This document shows, piece after piece, positions 35,848 through 48,393 of a DNA stretch of 64,000 nucleotides. Position numbers and translations under genes: made by a program. This stretch comes from Gigantopelta aegis (taxonomy: Eukaryota; Mollusca; Gastropoda; Neomphalida; Peltospiridae). Location: contig NW_024532765.1 of NCBI RefSeq assembly GCF_016097555.1, positions 1-64,000 of the forward strand, read 5' to 3'. The stretch's first letter is position 1, and every line of letters starts with the position of its first letter. The notes under the pieces are model-generated. The model saw only the letters and a program-made list of their open reading frames with translations. It made no database searches and had not been told where the DNA came from.

Positions 35848-38800
35848 GGAGAAAAAACGAGGTGTTTTCTCTTTTATAGATACATCACCTGTCCTCATAA
35901 CTAGTACATATTCCCTATGATTAGTAAACTGGTCCAAACATCCCAACAGCCAATGGGATGGCTTAGATTCTTCCACTGTATACCCCTTCCTGTTCTGGTC
36001 ACATGACTAACTTCCTTCTTTTCCCTGAACGAATCGCACGGAGAACTAGAAGTGGGGAGGAAGGGTGGGAATCATCCCATGAGGACAGGTGATGTACCTA
36101 TAAAAGAGAAAACACCTCAAGTTTTCTCCATTTCTTTTCAACATCACCTGTCCTCATAACTAGTGCAGCATTCGACAGATGGTGGCGGGTTACGTACTCC
36201 GAAGATGCACAAGTCTTCTCCCCATGGACCGGTAGGAAAACTGACAGTGGAAAGAAAGCCAACCGAGGTTAGCCCATCCTCCAAGAGATGCATAAACAAC
36301 CAATACCCATGCTGTTAGTATTGACAGTGGCATCCGTCAGTGGTGTGGATGAACGAAGTCGTGAATTACGAAAAGGGTCACAATTCGTTCTCCAACAATT
36401 GGGTTCTGAATGGTGGGTAAGCGTCGCCACCGCGGATGCAGGTGTTAGGTAACCATCCAACCGATAATTGTATACTAAATGCAAACAAATATGGTATAAG
36501 TATCCGTCAGAACATTAAACCAACAAAACCCCGATTGTTTCTTACTAGTAAAATGGTGGAGAAGTTAGTTCAATTAATAGGAGAACAGGTCGTTAGTGTG
36601 CAGTGCATTGACTAACTAGTGTTATCTAGACAAAAAGTCATGTCATCAACCAGTGCGAAACTTCGGAAAGGTGTCCAAAAACAATTTGTCAAAGTCAAGT
36701 CCTCATCTGGACATAGGACATCATGGAGTGCAGGCCGGAATTCAACAGACATCAGTGGCGATGAGGACGACCAGTATTGACCAGAGCTTGAGCTGCGACC
36801 ACAGGATCTAGATGGTGGAATCCCTCGACATCTTCAGGACACACATCCCTCAGGTAGTAGTTTGCGAAGATGGAGTCAGTGGCCCAATAACACCCTGTTA
36901 AAATGCTGGTAATAGGTGTATTGCAGTGCAGCGACATGGTGGCGGCAAAGGCACGAAGCTCATGTGGATGCGACGCCGATGGTGGAGGTAAACCCTCTGC
37001 CTGGTAAGCACACAGAATCGTGGATCTGATCCAAGTAGACACTGTTCTTAGTAATGTCATTCAAGTGGCTCTGGTTGCATGAGAGGAACAGACGCTTTCG
37101 ATGTTCACGAAAAGACGTAGTTCTCTCGATGTAATGCTGAAAGGCTCGACCAGGACATAATGATAAGTCCTCAACATCGTGGGAACCCACAATGGAAGAG
37201 TGCTTGGACAGCGTAGGTGCGAAGCACTTGATCAAGCAGGGGAAGTGTTGTCTTGAGGAAACGGTACCATGTCCACTTCCAGAGCATGGTACTCTGACAC
37301 TCTTGCCGCCATAGCGAACCCCAGCAAAACCTCTAAAGATGCCTCAGTAATGGGCTCGTAAGGGGCTTTGGACAAGGATCTCAGAATCAGGTTCAAGTCT
37401 CATGTCGGTGGCTGAAATGTTGGACCTGATCATCGTGTTTGAAACTCTTGATCATGGAGTGGATCTCAGGAACAACAGCCAGTCCTGAACGGTTGCGATG
37501 ACCAAACATAACCAACAATAGTAGAGCCTTTGAGTTTCAATGTGGACCGGAGATACAGCTGAAATTCTGCCAAGTTCTCGACACGAATAGTCTGCGATTT
37601 CAGTTTCTGACTGATGCACCATTGATGAAAACATAACCACCAGACATTGTATGCAGCGTACAGCCCGATGAGTTTTCAAAATCGCCGATGTGGTCAGAGA
37701 AGAAAACCCCTTCTTCCTTAAACCGTCGGAGATAATGTCCACGCATGTAGTTGGTACAAGCTTGGATTTGGATGGTGCTGTCTCCACGTGGGATGAAGCA
37801 AGAGGCAATCCCAATCTGGTAGCGGTAGAGGATCTGGTGCCACAAGACATAAAAGGTCTCGATACCAGATTCCGCTTGGCCATTTTGGAGCGATGAGAAG
37901 TATCTGACAATGGAACTCCTGAAAGTGCTGGAGGACTCTTGGTAGCAACACTGGTGGCGGGAATGCATACGCATCCAGATTGTCCCAGCTGATGGCCAAG
38001 GCGTCGAGATCCAATGCGTCTGAATCCAAAACCGGGGACACATACGATCTTAGTTGACGAATGAAGCACGTTGCAAAAAGATCGACAGTCGGTGTCCACA
38101 GCCTGTGACACACCCACCGGAACACTTCTGGGTTGGCCATCCACATCGGTGCTTTGCAGAGTGGACAGTCTTGACAATGTGTCTGCCAAAACATTCGACA
38201 CCCCTGGTATGTGAAATGCTCTGAGTTACAGCGGGATTGCATCTGTCAGCTCAAACAGATGATAGATGAGATCAAGCAGGCTGCTGGAATGAGTTCCGCC
38301 CTGACGATTGATGTAGACCGCCGCTGTCACGTTGTTGGTCGCTACCATGAGAGTTGCATGGATAAAGTGCTGATGCCAATGACGTATCGCATTGAACACT
38401 GCCAGAAGCTCCAACACGTTGATGTGGAAACTGGCTTCGACGGCAGACCACAGCCCCGATGTCCGACTGTTGAGATGTGCTTCCCAACCTTCTCGTGAGG
38501 CGTCCACAAACTTGGAATGGCCTCAAAGAGACTCAGCCTAAGACGTTTGACAGAATCAACCACTATTGCAGACAGGGTCGAAGGTTGTCAGGTGTTGTTC
38601 AACGTGATGTACGGATTCAGGAAGACTTGTAAACGCCATAACTGCAGGCGACCCCATAGAATTAAGTCTTGGGCTGAGGTCAAAAGACCCAGTAGGCTCT
38701 GAAACACATGGAAAGTCACAGGTTTAGCCAGAACTTTGGATACAGCAGATTGAATCTTGGTCCATCGGTCTGCAGGAACCTGAATGAGTACCAGATTGGT

Positions 38801-41660
38801 ACGCAGCTGAATCCCAATAACTGGAGATTCTGTGTTGGTAACAGTAGAGACTTTTCCTGGTTGACAATCCATCCGAGATGGTGCAAGAACTGAAGTACGT
38901 AGCTGACTTGGCCCACTAACTTCGTCTTGCTCTGGCACTTCAAAAGACAGTCGTCTAGGCATGGGTAAAATGATATACCCTGCTGATGGAAAACCTGCGC
39001 TATCGGAGCTATTATTCTTGTGAACAGCCAAGGAGCTACCGAAATGCCAAACGGCAGAACCATCCACTCGTAGTGCACTCCCTGTAGTACGAATCTGAGA
39101 TACAACTCTGGCGAAACAAACAGTGAACGCAGTGAAGGGATAAACCGCACTGGACCACAGTCACGGTGAAAAAAACCAAACCGCGTGATGGCAACTGGAT
39201 AACTTCCGGAGCCAGCGGAAATAGCGACTGACTGGCAACACCACCAGATGTAGCGATCGACCTGCCGAATATCTCAGTAAAATTATCGAGCAACAACCGG
39301 ACCGACGCATTCTGTCGTCAACACCAACCCGGTATGCATGTAACGTCGAATTGATGCCATAGCACAATTGACTGTGTAGCCCAACAGCAACAGCGGCAAA
39401 CTGACAATCGACAGGAAACTGGAAACAGTTTGTCATCAGGCGGAATGTCTGTAGCAACCTCGGAGCGAGACATATCATCGAAGGTTCCTTGCGACTGTAA
39501 TAACAGCAACAAGGCAAACATGCATAGTCATATGAACTGCGAACACCGTATCGTCAACCACAGATGAGACTGGATCATCATGTGGAAATTCGTCATAAGG
39601 CGCGCATAAGCAGACCCAACGGACGGAATGGCAGGCGCTGGAGACTGAGACCATAAAAAGTCGCGCCGGAATTCCCCAGAAACCTGAAAGCTAACATCAG
39701 ACGAAGATCGGTGATGACGGTCCGTGAGACCCGTGATAGGCCATAAGACCGACTGCGTGCACAGCTCCGGTGAGACTCGGACGACTCAGACTGATCACGA
39801 GAAGAGTATGAAGAACGCTAACCCGGTAAACCACTGAAGTCCCTTCCACAGTAGCCGCAGACGACGTAAACAGCAAAGTAAAGCCGCAGGATGGACCGCA
39901 TCCGGAAACATCAAGACAGGTGAAGTCTAGATAGGGCCGGTAACAGGTGTCGCTGAAACCGTCACTAGACCCGCCATAAAATCGCAGGAACCATGGCAGC
40001 CATGGAAGCAGACGTCTTCTGCAACATCGTTGATAGCACCGACCTGCAAAGTACCGGCCGTCAATGAACATCCGAAGCAATCTTCTGTGTCAGGTCCATC
40101 TTGGAATGCGTTGGCGGAGGTAGATGTGATGGAGCATGTCGTAAACCACAGCCAGACAACCCCTCATCGTCATGTAGTCTGCAAATCCTTATCTATAACG
40201 GAAACAGTTATCTATAACGGAAACTCATCTGCTCTCATAATTTGCGCACCGGCAAGGTGATCGTCAATAGTGGAAACCACAGCTGAACCGAACCGTAAAC
40301 GGTCCCGTCTGGAACCCTCAGAAACTCTGGAAGCCGCTTCAGCCAAAAATTGGTGTCGATAATCCATGGAGCTCGTGGGAGGCTGTGAAGATCGGTTATG
40401 GTCACAGCTTTGAAGGCGCCGACGCATCGTCTGAAAAGACATATGGGAAGTCCTTCATGCCCCTAGTACAAGCAAGACGGTCTGAAGTGCTGGCTGCTAC
40501 CAGAACACAGACTGTGGACGGTCCCGTCGAATACTGATGGAAGCCTTGGAAGCCGTATCAACCGATGATCGGTGTGGATGAACCACTGGACCCATGGAAT
40601 GACTGCGGCTACGGTGCGACCCAGAATCTTCCGATCGATCATGGAAGGAACAGTAAGAACAGTTTTCTCTGTCCGCTTAGACGATTCAGTCCAACTGGAA
40701 AACTCGGTCCGTTCGTAACGCTTCTTACTGGAAACAGTCTTCAAAGGCCGATCACTGAAACCCGTAACGGATGACAGCCGCTTAGAGGAAGATGCTGAAC
40801 ATTCCATCGGTACCGCAGAAGCAGATAGAACCGAACCGGAAACCGCTGACACTGGAACCGCCCCTGAACACATCTCATCGCTGTCTGGCATGGAACACGA
40901 CATCTAGGACAGATGTCATAGGGTGGTCAGACGACATAACTTCGTGCAGCGAAAGCAGACTTGAACAACACGAGATACTCTAACATCAGACATAATAGTA
41001 GCTTTTCAATCTGTGAATAGAAAGAAAAAACAACCATGACTTGCAACAAGCCGGTAAACACAAGACGCCATTTTGCAAATGGCAACCATGCAAAGTAACC
41101 CGGCGAAATACAACAAAATGTGGAAAAATAACACTTAAAACAAGCGTTAAAAGCCAAACAAAGATAGCGACAAAAACTTCCTGCATTTAGTACAGGAACG
41201 CACAACTCTAGAAGAGCTAGTATCCGACATTCTCAACAATCTGTAATGAGAAAGCAAACACATAAAAATGCACAAATCTGGTAAACAAGAAGACGCCATT
41301 TTAAAATGGCGACTGACAAGCTAAACTGGCACACATGACAAAAAGATAAGTTGTATATAACACTTAAAATAAAGTGATTACAACCAAAATAATGGTATAA
41401 TAGCAAAGTAACAACATTAAAGAATGTGTCACCACAATAATTTGAAACATAAACCATAGTAATAAAACAGAAAATAAAGAACGTCCGAACCATAGAAGCA
41501 AAGGAAAAAGAAGGAAGTTACAGTCATGTGACCGGAACAGGAAGGGGTACACAGTGGAAGAATCTAAGCAATCCCATTGGCTGTTGGGATGTTCGGATCA
41601 GTCTACTAACCATAGGGAATATGCACTAGTTATGAGGACAGGTGATGTTGAAAAGAAATT
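35848..41660 (-). mobile_element. Decayed DIRS-type tyrosine-recombinase retroelement
   Basis: A fossil element of about 5.8 kb coded on the minus strand. Inverted terminal repeats of about 125 bp (about 35887-36013 and 41522-41648) agree at roughly 93%. Near the 3' end a second inverted pair (35848-35898 and 36079-36129) and a further copy of the end sequence (about 36127-36165) resemble the internal complementary region used by DIRS elements. In minus-strand order there is a low-complexity gag-like region (about 41.0-39.2 kb), reverse transcriptase (about 39.15-38.6 kb), RNase H (about 38.5-38.2 kb) and tyrosine recombinase (about 37.2-36.75 kb). This order and the inverted ends identify DIRS. 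It is broken in several places, and repeat divergence suggests it is not recent. It is GC-richer than its surroundings. Confidence 0.85.
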
Positions 41661-41874
41661 AGCGTTTTTAAGGTCTATCTCCCTCTTTAGGTGACATATC
41701 TGATTATTACTATTATTTAGTAAAATTGTATAAACTAAACTAAACTATGGCTAGTGAATTTTTAATTGTGGCTAGTAAACATATTTTAATCACTGATCCC
41801 ATGGCTAGTGGATTTGATAAAAATTCAAGAAGCCCTATTGATTTATTATTATTTCATATATATATATATATACA

Positions 41875-42690
41875 CAGTCAAACCTTGTTAATCCGGACTC
41901 TGATTATCTAGAAACCTCACTTTCCGGACAGATGAGCGACAACGAAACGGCTACTTTGCAAATTTATTCATTAGTCCGGATATTCAGCTTCCGGATCCAG
42001 ACGGTCATAATCCAGAACAAAGTATCAAGAATAAAGGAAGTTCGCTTCATTTAACTGGTTACTGCTAAAACAACAAATCCCCTGCCTTCAGTTAAGACCA
42101 GTCAGGCAATCAACACAAGCTCTAATGGCTGCAATGGCGACAAAAGACTAATGGTCAGAGTTAAGGGATGTCACATGTTTTTTTAAATACTTATCGAGAA
42201 ATGCACATTTTGTAAGAAATTTCCTTTGGTCGATGTTCCATTTAATTTAATGCTTCTTATCTTAACAATGTCCACTCAATTGAGGATAATCAATTTTGAG
42301 TTACTGTTGCCATCTGGTTGGGGCATAAAGATCAAACTTTTAAGGTTTTGACACCATTTTCTAACTGTTGTTTTGAGACCGTTGGCGATGCAAACAAATC
42401 TCGAACTTGTTCTTAAAATGCAAAGCTCTTTTATGTCAAACTGTGCTATTAGACAATGCCGTATTTCAGCTTACTTTGTGAAATATTGACTCTAGGTTTG
42501 TGCACGTGTGTATGTGATATTGAAGGTTAAACAAATAAATGATTGTATTTCATGCTTTTTGTTTTGCTTTTTTAAAAATCTTTTGTAATCAAAGGGAGAC
42601 TACTCTGGACATGATTCAGTAGTCCGGAAATTCGTTTATCCGGTCAATTTGTGGGAAAACCATTCTGTCCGGATTAACGAGGTTCGACTG
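41875..42690. mobile_element. Pogo/Tigger-like non-autonomous element A
   Basis: An 816-bp element with inverted ends CAGTCAAACCTTGTTAATCC and CAGTCGAACCTCGTTAATCC, agreeing over about 24 bp with two differences. Its ends abut (TA)n tracts, as expected for insertion at TA. No transposase frame is present. Confidence 0.8.
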
Positions 42691-42740
42691 TATATATATA
42701 TATATACATACATACATACATACATATATATGAGTTAAAC
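42691..42740. repeat. (TA)n and (TACA)n microsatellite
   Basis: TATATATA runs and CATACATACATACATACATA immediately follow element A. Confidence 0.9.
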
Positions 42741-43139
42741 GAATGAAATGGTTAGATCTTGTGGAATGCATAAATAAATGTTTAATATATTTGAACTTTA
42801 CAGACAATTAATAGTACCTTCAACACATTTAAATATTTCATATCCATATTTATCATTAATTTCAGGAATCATCGAATATATTCCAAGCAGAGTAAGAGTG
42901 GTGCCTGTTTTGGAAATTGTACCAGTTCATTCTTGAATTATTAACACAGATCATGCACAAAAGAATAGATGAGGCATTTTGAACATGCAACATCCAGTGA
43001 CAATCTCACAGGATGATCCAAGAAGAACATCCAGAACCATTGCAGAGATAGAACCTGAGGCAACAGAAGTTCTGGTTTCCAAGAAACGAAGTCGATTCCA
43101 ATCAGTCTTTGAATGTTGTCTTTAAACCACAATAAGCTA

Positions 43140-44686
43140 CTAAGCCAGTCTATCACGTGTGAAACCCACGTAACTGCCACATTGGTGTGGAAACTTATAC
43201 CAGATTCTCGAAACACAACAGCGTGATATCACACTCAGACGACCTTTTTTCAATAAGACAAAGTGGCTATAGGCTGTATGCCTCATGGCCTTGTTGTAGT
43301 AACCAAGCATCAAGTTGTGGAGTTCCAAACTGTCCTTTCTGTATGTGTATGCGAGTCGCAAAACATGCTCGTCCAGTACTAACATTCAATTTCCTGTAAG
43401 AGAAAATTGGTGTGCAGTTAATATCATGATTATCTTTTATACCAATGACTTGAAACCATAACAAATAAAACTTGGAATATTTATCTGGGTTGTATGAAAC
43501 TTTGATAAAAGTTCATAAATTATGCTAGTATAATTATGGGATAACATTACACTGTGTTTTAATTTAACTGTTGAATTTTTATATTGATGTTGATCATTAA
43601 CTTTTTTTGCATTTACCATAGTTTGACACCCAATAGCTGATGTATTTTTCGTGCTGGGGTGTCGTTAAACATTCATTCATTCATTCATTTATGGGATAAC
43701 AATGTTGTATTTGACCATTTACAGATGTTAATGCCGGTTTTACAGTGATTGGTTGATTTATTCCCATTATTCGTTTTGATTCTGAATATTTCTATCTTGA
43801 GATAATTTTTGTTTTACTAATCACAGAAAAACTGGCAAACATTTAATTTTTATTATTATTTTTCTTAAGTGTCTAATGATAAAATTTCACATGTGAATAC
43901 AATGAATACACACTGGTTGTTGTGAACTGCAGTTCCGTGGAAGGTTGTCACAGCATTTCCTCTCAACTTCTGTTGTCATATCTCCCTACAATTGCCACAC
44001 TTATACCAACTTGGACTAGTCTGTTCTTGTGGGGGATGGTATCTATATGGTGATGGTGATGTACTTATTTCACATAAGTCAAACACAATTCCTAGCTCTC
44101 TTTCAGTTATTTTCAGACAGTTTTCTCACATCATCAGTTGACATCCCTGTTATAAGTTCCTGAAATAATAACATATTGTTTATGCACATGTATAAAAAGT
44201 TAATGCTATGTGTGCATTATTATGAGAAAAAAATATTGGTATTTGAAAAGTTTTTAACATGATCTAGCCATGAGCAAACATTCCATTAATGACTAGTAAA
44301 ATAACCAGAACTGTACTGTTTTAATAAATAAAATAATTGTTGTATTTTTTAATGCCATTATGTATTTTTAACCAAAAATATATTGAAGGTGACATACTGA
44401 AAGAGTTACATGGATAAGCTGACATTATTTCCTGCGATTTTCATGAACACATTTACAAAATTTTATATGTTTATATACAATAAAAATCATACCTTTAACC
44501 GTATCCTATTTTTAAATTGTTGCTTCACACTTTCTGCGTCACATTTGGTAAGTTATATTCCCTCGTTCCCTTCACTGTCATTGCCCACTGCTCTGCCCTT
44601 GTCTTCTGCTTTGCCCTCTGTTCACCCTTGTTCTTACCACGGCCCTTTCCCTTGCTTGTATAGGTTACCGATTCATCATCAGCAGA
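43140..44686 (-). pseudogene. P2X7-type intracellular-domain gene, broken copy
   Basis: Three minus-strand coding blocks. Block 1 (about 44686-44554) is SADDESVTYTSKGKGRGKNK plus further Lys/Arg/Gln-rich sequence, a basic linker. Block 2 (44159-43913, acceptor TTATTTCAG) has ELITGMSTDDVRKLSE, VFDLCEIS, SWYKCGNCRE and then MTTEVERKCC, the zinc-binding Cys motif of this family. Block 3 (about 43383-43140) has YNKAMRHTAYSHFVLLKKGR, then CCVSRIWYKFP and GSYVGF before a stop, matching the end of the P2X7 cytoplasmic domain found in many stand-alone invertebrate proteins. Block 2 needs two frame changes (near 44120 and 43985), and block 1 opens with a TAA at its best acceptor, so the copy looks inactive. 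A SINE-tail repeat lies in the intron between blocks 2 and 3. It could still be a diverged gene whose exon limits I mis-set. Confidence 0.62.
43620..43695 (-). repeat. SINE-tail fragment with (CATT)n
   Basis: GTTTGACACCCAATAGCTGA, TTTTTCGTGCTGGGGTGTCG, TTAAA and CATTCATTCATTCATTCATT: the inverted relative of the fragments at 9272 and 10705, located in an intron of the P2X7-type pseudogene. Confidence 0.7.
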
Positions 44687-44699
44687 ATTTTACTGGAAT

Positions 44700-45889
44700 G
44701 TTTAAGAAACAAATCTAAATACTGGTGCTCCCTAATAACTATAGCTGATATACTGTATTATTTTGTATTGTACGGTATTGTTTTTTGTAAAAAAAGGACC
44801 AAAAATTGCAGCAAACTCAGGAATGTCCCTTTAATATACATATCATAATGTTAAAACACATTTTTGAAAATAAGTCAGTTCCTGGAGTGCTCATTAGTGA
44901 GTGGTGACTACAAAATCCTTTAATATCAAATAATCAGTCATGATCAATAGATATGTAGCTATTTAAAACAGTATTTCTTAATATGTCACCTTATAGCCAA
45001 ATGAAAATGAAATTAGTTGTAAACCAGAAAAATAAGTCATAACTTTACCAAGTTAAAATACTGTGAGGCTAATAACAAAAACACAAATATGATGCTTATG
45101 GAAAGAATACTCTACATTTTCCAGTTATGGTATGTGAAATAAAAATATATATTCCAATCAGTTAAAGCAAAAAAAATCAACGAAGTCGAAGTGAACAAAG
45201 TGTAACACCATCCAATAAACTGACAAGTGTGTTAGGTTTCTAACTATATTTAGGCAGTGTTTTCAAAAGTAACCTTTTTGCTCAAGTGCAGTTTTTCAAT
45301 TATTAAGGCCACTACATGAAAAAATTATGTTTCTGAAATGTTTCTGAAATATGCATAGTGGATGAGCACTTTAATATTTTTTTTAAAGAAAACTTCAGTT
45401 TTGTCAACAGCAGTCACTTCACCTGGGTTTTTTTTGCTACCCATGATTGCTAACAACACTTGATGTCAATACAGATGGGCAATACTTTCATACCAGTGAA
45501 TACTTTTTAAATATAAAGTTTTTAATGAACTGATTATTAATTATTATAACAAATTATACACTCAATATGTGAATGGATTAATGTGTCTCCTATTCACTAC
45601 ACTAGGGCACAAAAATGAAGCATACCTTTTGCAAATCAAACATAATAATTTTAGCAAAAGTTTAACAGGGTGGGGGTGAAAATCATAAAAATTAACTAAT
45701 TTACCTTTGCTGATTTGGCATGTGTGAGGTCATGTGACACTCACCAAATGTTATTTAATCTTTCTCCATTTTTAACTTCATATCTACGAATCAAGTGGAC
45801 CAATAGCAGTAAATTACATGTAAGGAATAAACAATAATGATTTAGTAAAATTAACAGGTTTTTTCGTGTATAAAGTTAATATGCATTTA
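44700..45889. other. Gene-free stretch
   Basis: AT-rich sequence with no recognised gene or named repeat. Confidence 0.5.
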
Positions 45890-46090
45890 TAGTCCTTCCC
45901 ATAGGAGACACATTTTTTCATACTATGGAATTTGCTACACATTATTTATTTCTGAGCCGATTATTTTCTAACTTGCACACATAAATAGTAATGTTTGTTA
46001 TTTCTAAAACCTTTTAATTTTCTTCTCACGTCAAACCAACCTGAAATTATTTACAAAAATCAACTTTGTAGGAGGATGGGATGGACTATA
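45890..46090 (-). repeat. Dispersed ~200-bp repeat, inverted copy
   Basis: The minus strand contains CCATCCCATCCTCCTACAAA, GTAAATAATTTCAGGTTGG, TTATGTGTGCAAGTTAGAAA, ATAATCGGCTCAGAAATAAA and AAATTCCATAGTATGAAAAA. It faces the copy at 46610-46800. Confidence 0.75.
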
Positions 46091-46609
46091 GATACTTAAT
46101 TGACTGAACTATATTTTTAATAAAAATGTTCCCAAACTTTGAAATGAAAAACCTCAAAAATTAATTGCTAACAGATGACAACAAATTGGATGTTGATTAC
46201 ATGAAGCATGCATGAGAAAAGAAATCAAATCGAACAGAATTTGAAGCCTAATGCATTTATGGATGTTAATGACAAATAATAATAATGACTCCAGGGATTT
46301 ATTGAGAATTGTTTTACCATGGTCCTATATTTGATGGAACTGGGAAAATAAGCATAATTAATTCATAATTGTGACATATAGGCCACTGAATGATGATTTA
46401 TTGGAGTAGACATAATTTAAAAATATTCTTATGTCAAATTGGGAATTTTCAGTGTCGCTTGCTTTTGGGAAGGGGCTTATGTCTGGTACCATAAAATATC
46501 TAGATAAATCCCTGGACCCAGGAGTATAAGTTAATAAAATAAAACAACATTAATTTTAATCTTCATCTTTGAACAATTTAACTTTCATTCGGGTAATTAG
46601 ACTACCAAC

Positions 46610-46800
46610 ATTTCAATGGGGTTTATCATATTGGACTTTAAACCCCATCTTATCCTCCTACAAAAAAGTTTATTGTAAATAATTTCATTTGGGTTTGATG
46701 TAAAAAGAAAAGTAGAATATTTTTGTGTGCAATTTAAAAAACAATCGGCTTAGTAAAACTTGTAGTAAATTCCATAGTAGAAAAAAAAGGAATTTCCCTG
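46610..46800 (+). repeat. Dispersed ~200-bp repeat, direct copy
   Basis: CTTATCCTCCTACAAAAAAG, GTAAATAATTTCATTTGGG, TTTTTGTGTGCAATTTAAAA, ACAATCGGCTTAG and AAATTCCATAGTAG. With 45890-46090 it makes a facing inverted pair about 0.5 kb apart, so the pair may bound a composite element. Confidence 0.75.
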
Positions 46801-46819
46801 TGGACTATGGTGTGTCCCC

Positions 46820-47290
46820 TCCCATACTCAACCCCCCCCCCCCCCACTATAAAATCCTGACTACGCCAGTGCCGAGCAGTGAACATCATCTTCATAATAC
46901 ATATTTATTTCTGACTGAAACTTTTTTTTATAACTGCACACAAAAAAGTGCTGTGGGTGGGAGTGTCATTTCAAAACTTTTTTTTTTAATGTCCGGTCAA
47001 ACTGAAATCATGTACAAAGAGCATCGTTCATGGAGGCTGGGACAGACAATACTCACAATAGGTTTATCACGGCAATACGTACGACCACATTGGCCACATT
47101 GCATGTATGTCATTTAATGCACCAACGTAATATTATCTCAGCTTAAAGGCCTCAATTATATCTCCCTACGACATACAGGGGTGTTTTGAATATGAACCAA
47201 GTGGACCTTTTTCTATTTTGTTTTTGCACCACCAGAAACTCCATTATGTATAAACCTGTATGTTTTAGTTCTGAAAGCGGACCAGTTGCT
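46820..47290. other. Gene-free stretch with poly-C repeat
   Basis: A poly-C run near 46831-46847 precedes ATCCTGACTACGCCAGTGCC, resembling the dispersed-repeat ending at 33640. The open frames here are low complexity and not supported. Confidence 0.45.
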
Positions 47291-47292
47291 TC

Positions 47293-47296
<4 letters not shown>

Positions 47297-47353
<57 letters not shown>
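47297..47353. repeat. (GT)n microsatellite
   Basis: About 27 uninterrupted GT dinucleotides. The open frame across it is an artefact. Confidence 0.95.
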
Positions 47354-47354
<1 letters not shown>

Positions 47355-47429
47355 CGTCTGAACCCCCCCGAACCTACGCCTCTGACATAAAAAAGTAAAC
47401 AAGGTACATAATTACGTGTTTGATCTTAC

Positions 47430-47467
47430 CTGATTAGCGGCTCTGCTTGTTTCACCGAATCCAACAT
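47430..47467 (-). other. Possible first coding exon, minus strand
   Basis: ATG at 47467 starts MLDSVKQAEPLI and ends at a consensus donor CAG|GTAAGATC. The region just upstream (47470-47620) is less AT-rich and has the YY1-like motif AAAATGGCG at 47564. The next minus-strand coding blocks are those of the P2X7-type pseudogene, but its first block does not join in phase, so the link is unproven. Confidence 0.3.
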
Positions 47468-48352
47468 ATCCGAGCACTGCTGACTTGGGGAAAGCCTTTC
47501 ACATTAAAAAATTGTGACGTAAAAAAGGCTAAAAATAGCACGGTATAGCATCTGGTACGTTACAAAATGGCGAGTATTTTTGAACTGCGTAGTAAACATT
47601 TGACGATATGCGTTAATGGCGACAACTCATGAGTGAATTAGAAGTGCAGTTATGCTTGTTTTTAAACTTAGGACTTGATTTTATAAGATTGAAACCAGAG
47701 ATGGCAACTTTAATTTAATGGTACTTTGTAAGAAACATGTTTGTTTATACTGGATTTCTTTTTCATTTTTCATTTTTTTTATTTGATTTGGTATGGGTTT
47801 AAAACTTAATGACATGTTTTTATATAAAGTTTTAGTTTAATCATCGATTTTCTTTTAACGCAAACGGTTATTATTCAACAAAAAACACTCTAGTTTTAAT
47901 TTGAGCTATGCAGTTAAATTCCAATGTCATAATTGGAGGGCTAGTTGAATTTGAGAAGGGTCAGTAAGATTTTTCTTCAACTGGCCCTGCTGGCAACCTT
48001 GGTTTTCATGTTAATTTTCAACTCTGCTTGCGGTATGCATTAGCTATTGACCAATCAAAACGCATGAAATTTATCTAAAAGGTAATAAATGTAGATATGT
48101 TTGCCTGAATGCAATTGAATTTTACTTAATATAATTGTTTTTTTTCCATATTAAACCCAATATTAAACAAGAGGATCTGGAAATTGGGAGTCATCATGAC
48201 TCACAGGGTTTTATTTTGGGAGTCATATGCATGCATTCAAAAATGGGAGTCATCAATGACATATTTCTTAAATCACATAATTAACTGTCTTGTTTATATT
48301 ACATTCATATATTATATCCACTATTCTATCTGTATAACAATAATATTATAAT

Positions 48353-48354
<2 letters not shown>

Positions 48355-48391
<37 letters not shown>
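48355..48391. repeat. (AT)n microsatellite
   Basis: About 16 AT dinucleotides. The flanking 47640-49330 is AT-rich and holds no supported gene; a threefold GGGAGTCAT phrase occurs at 48185-48260. Confidence 0.9.

Positions 48392-48393
<2 letters not shown>

Noticed and set aside
47186-47398. 70-codon frame with a Cys/Val run
   Set aside because: It is translated from a (GT)n microsatellite.
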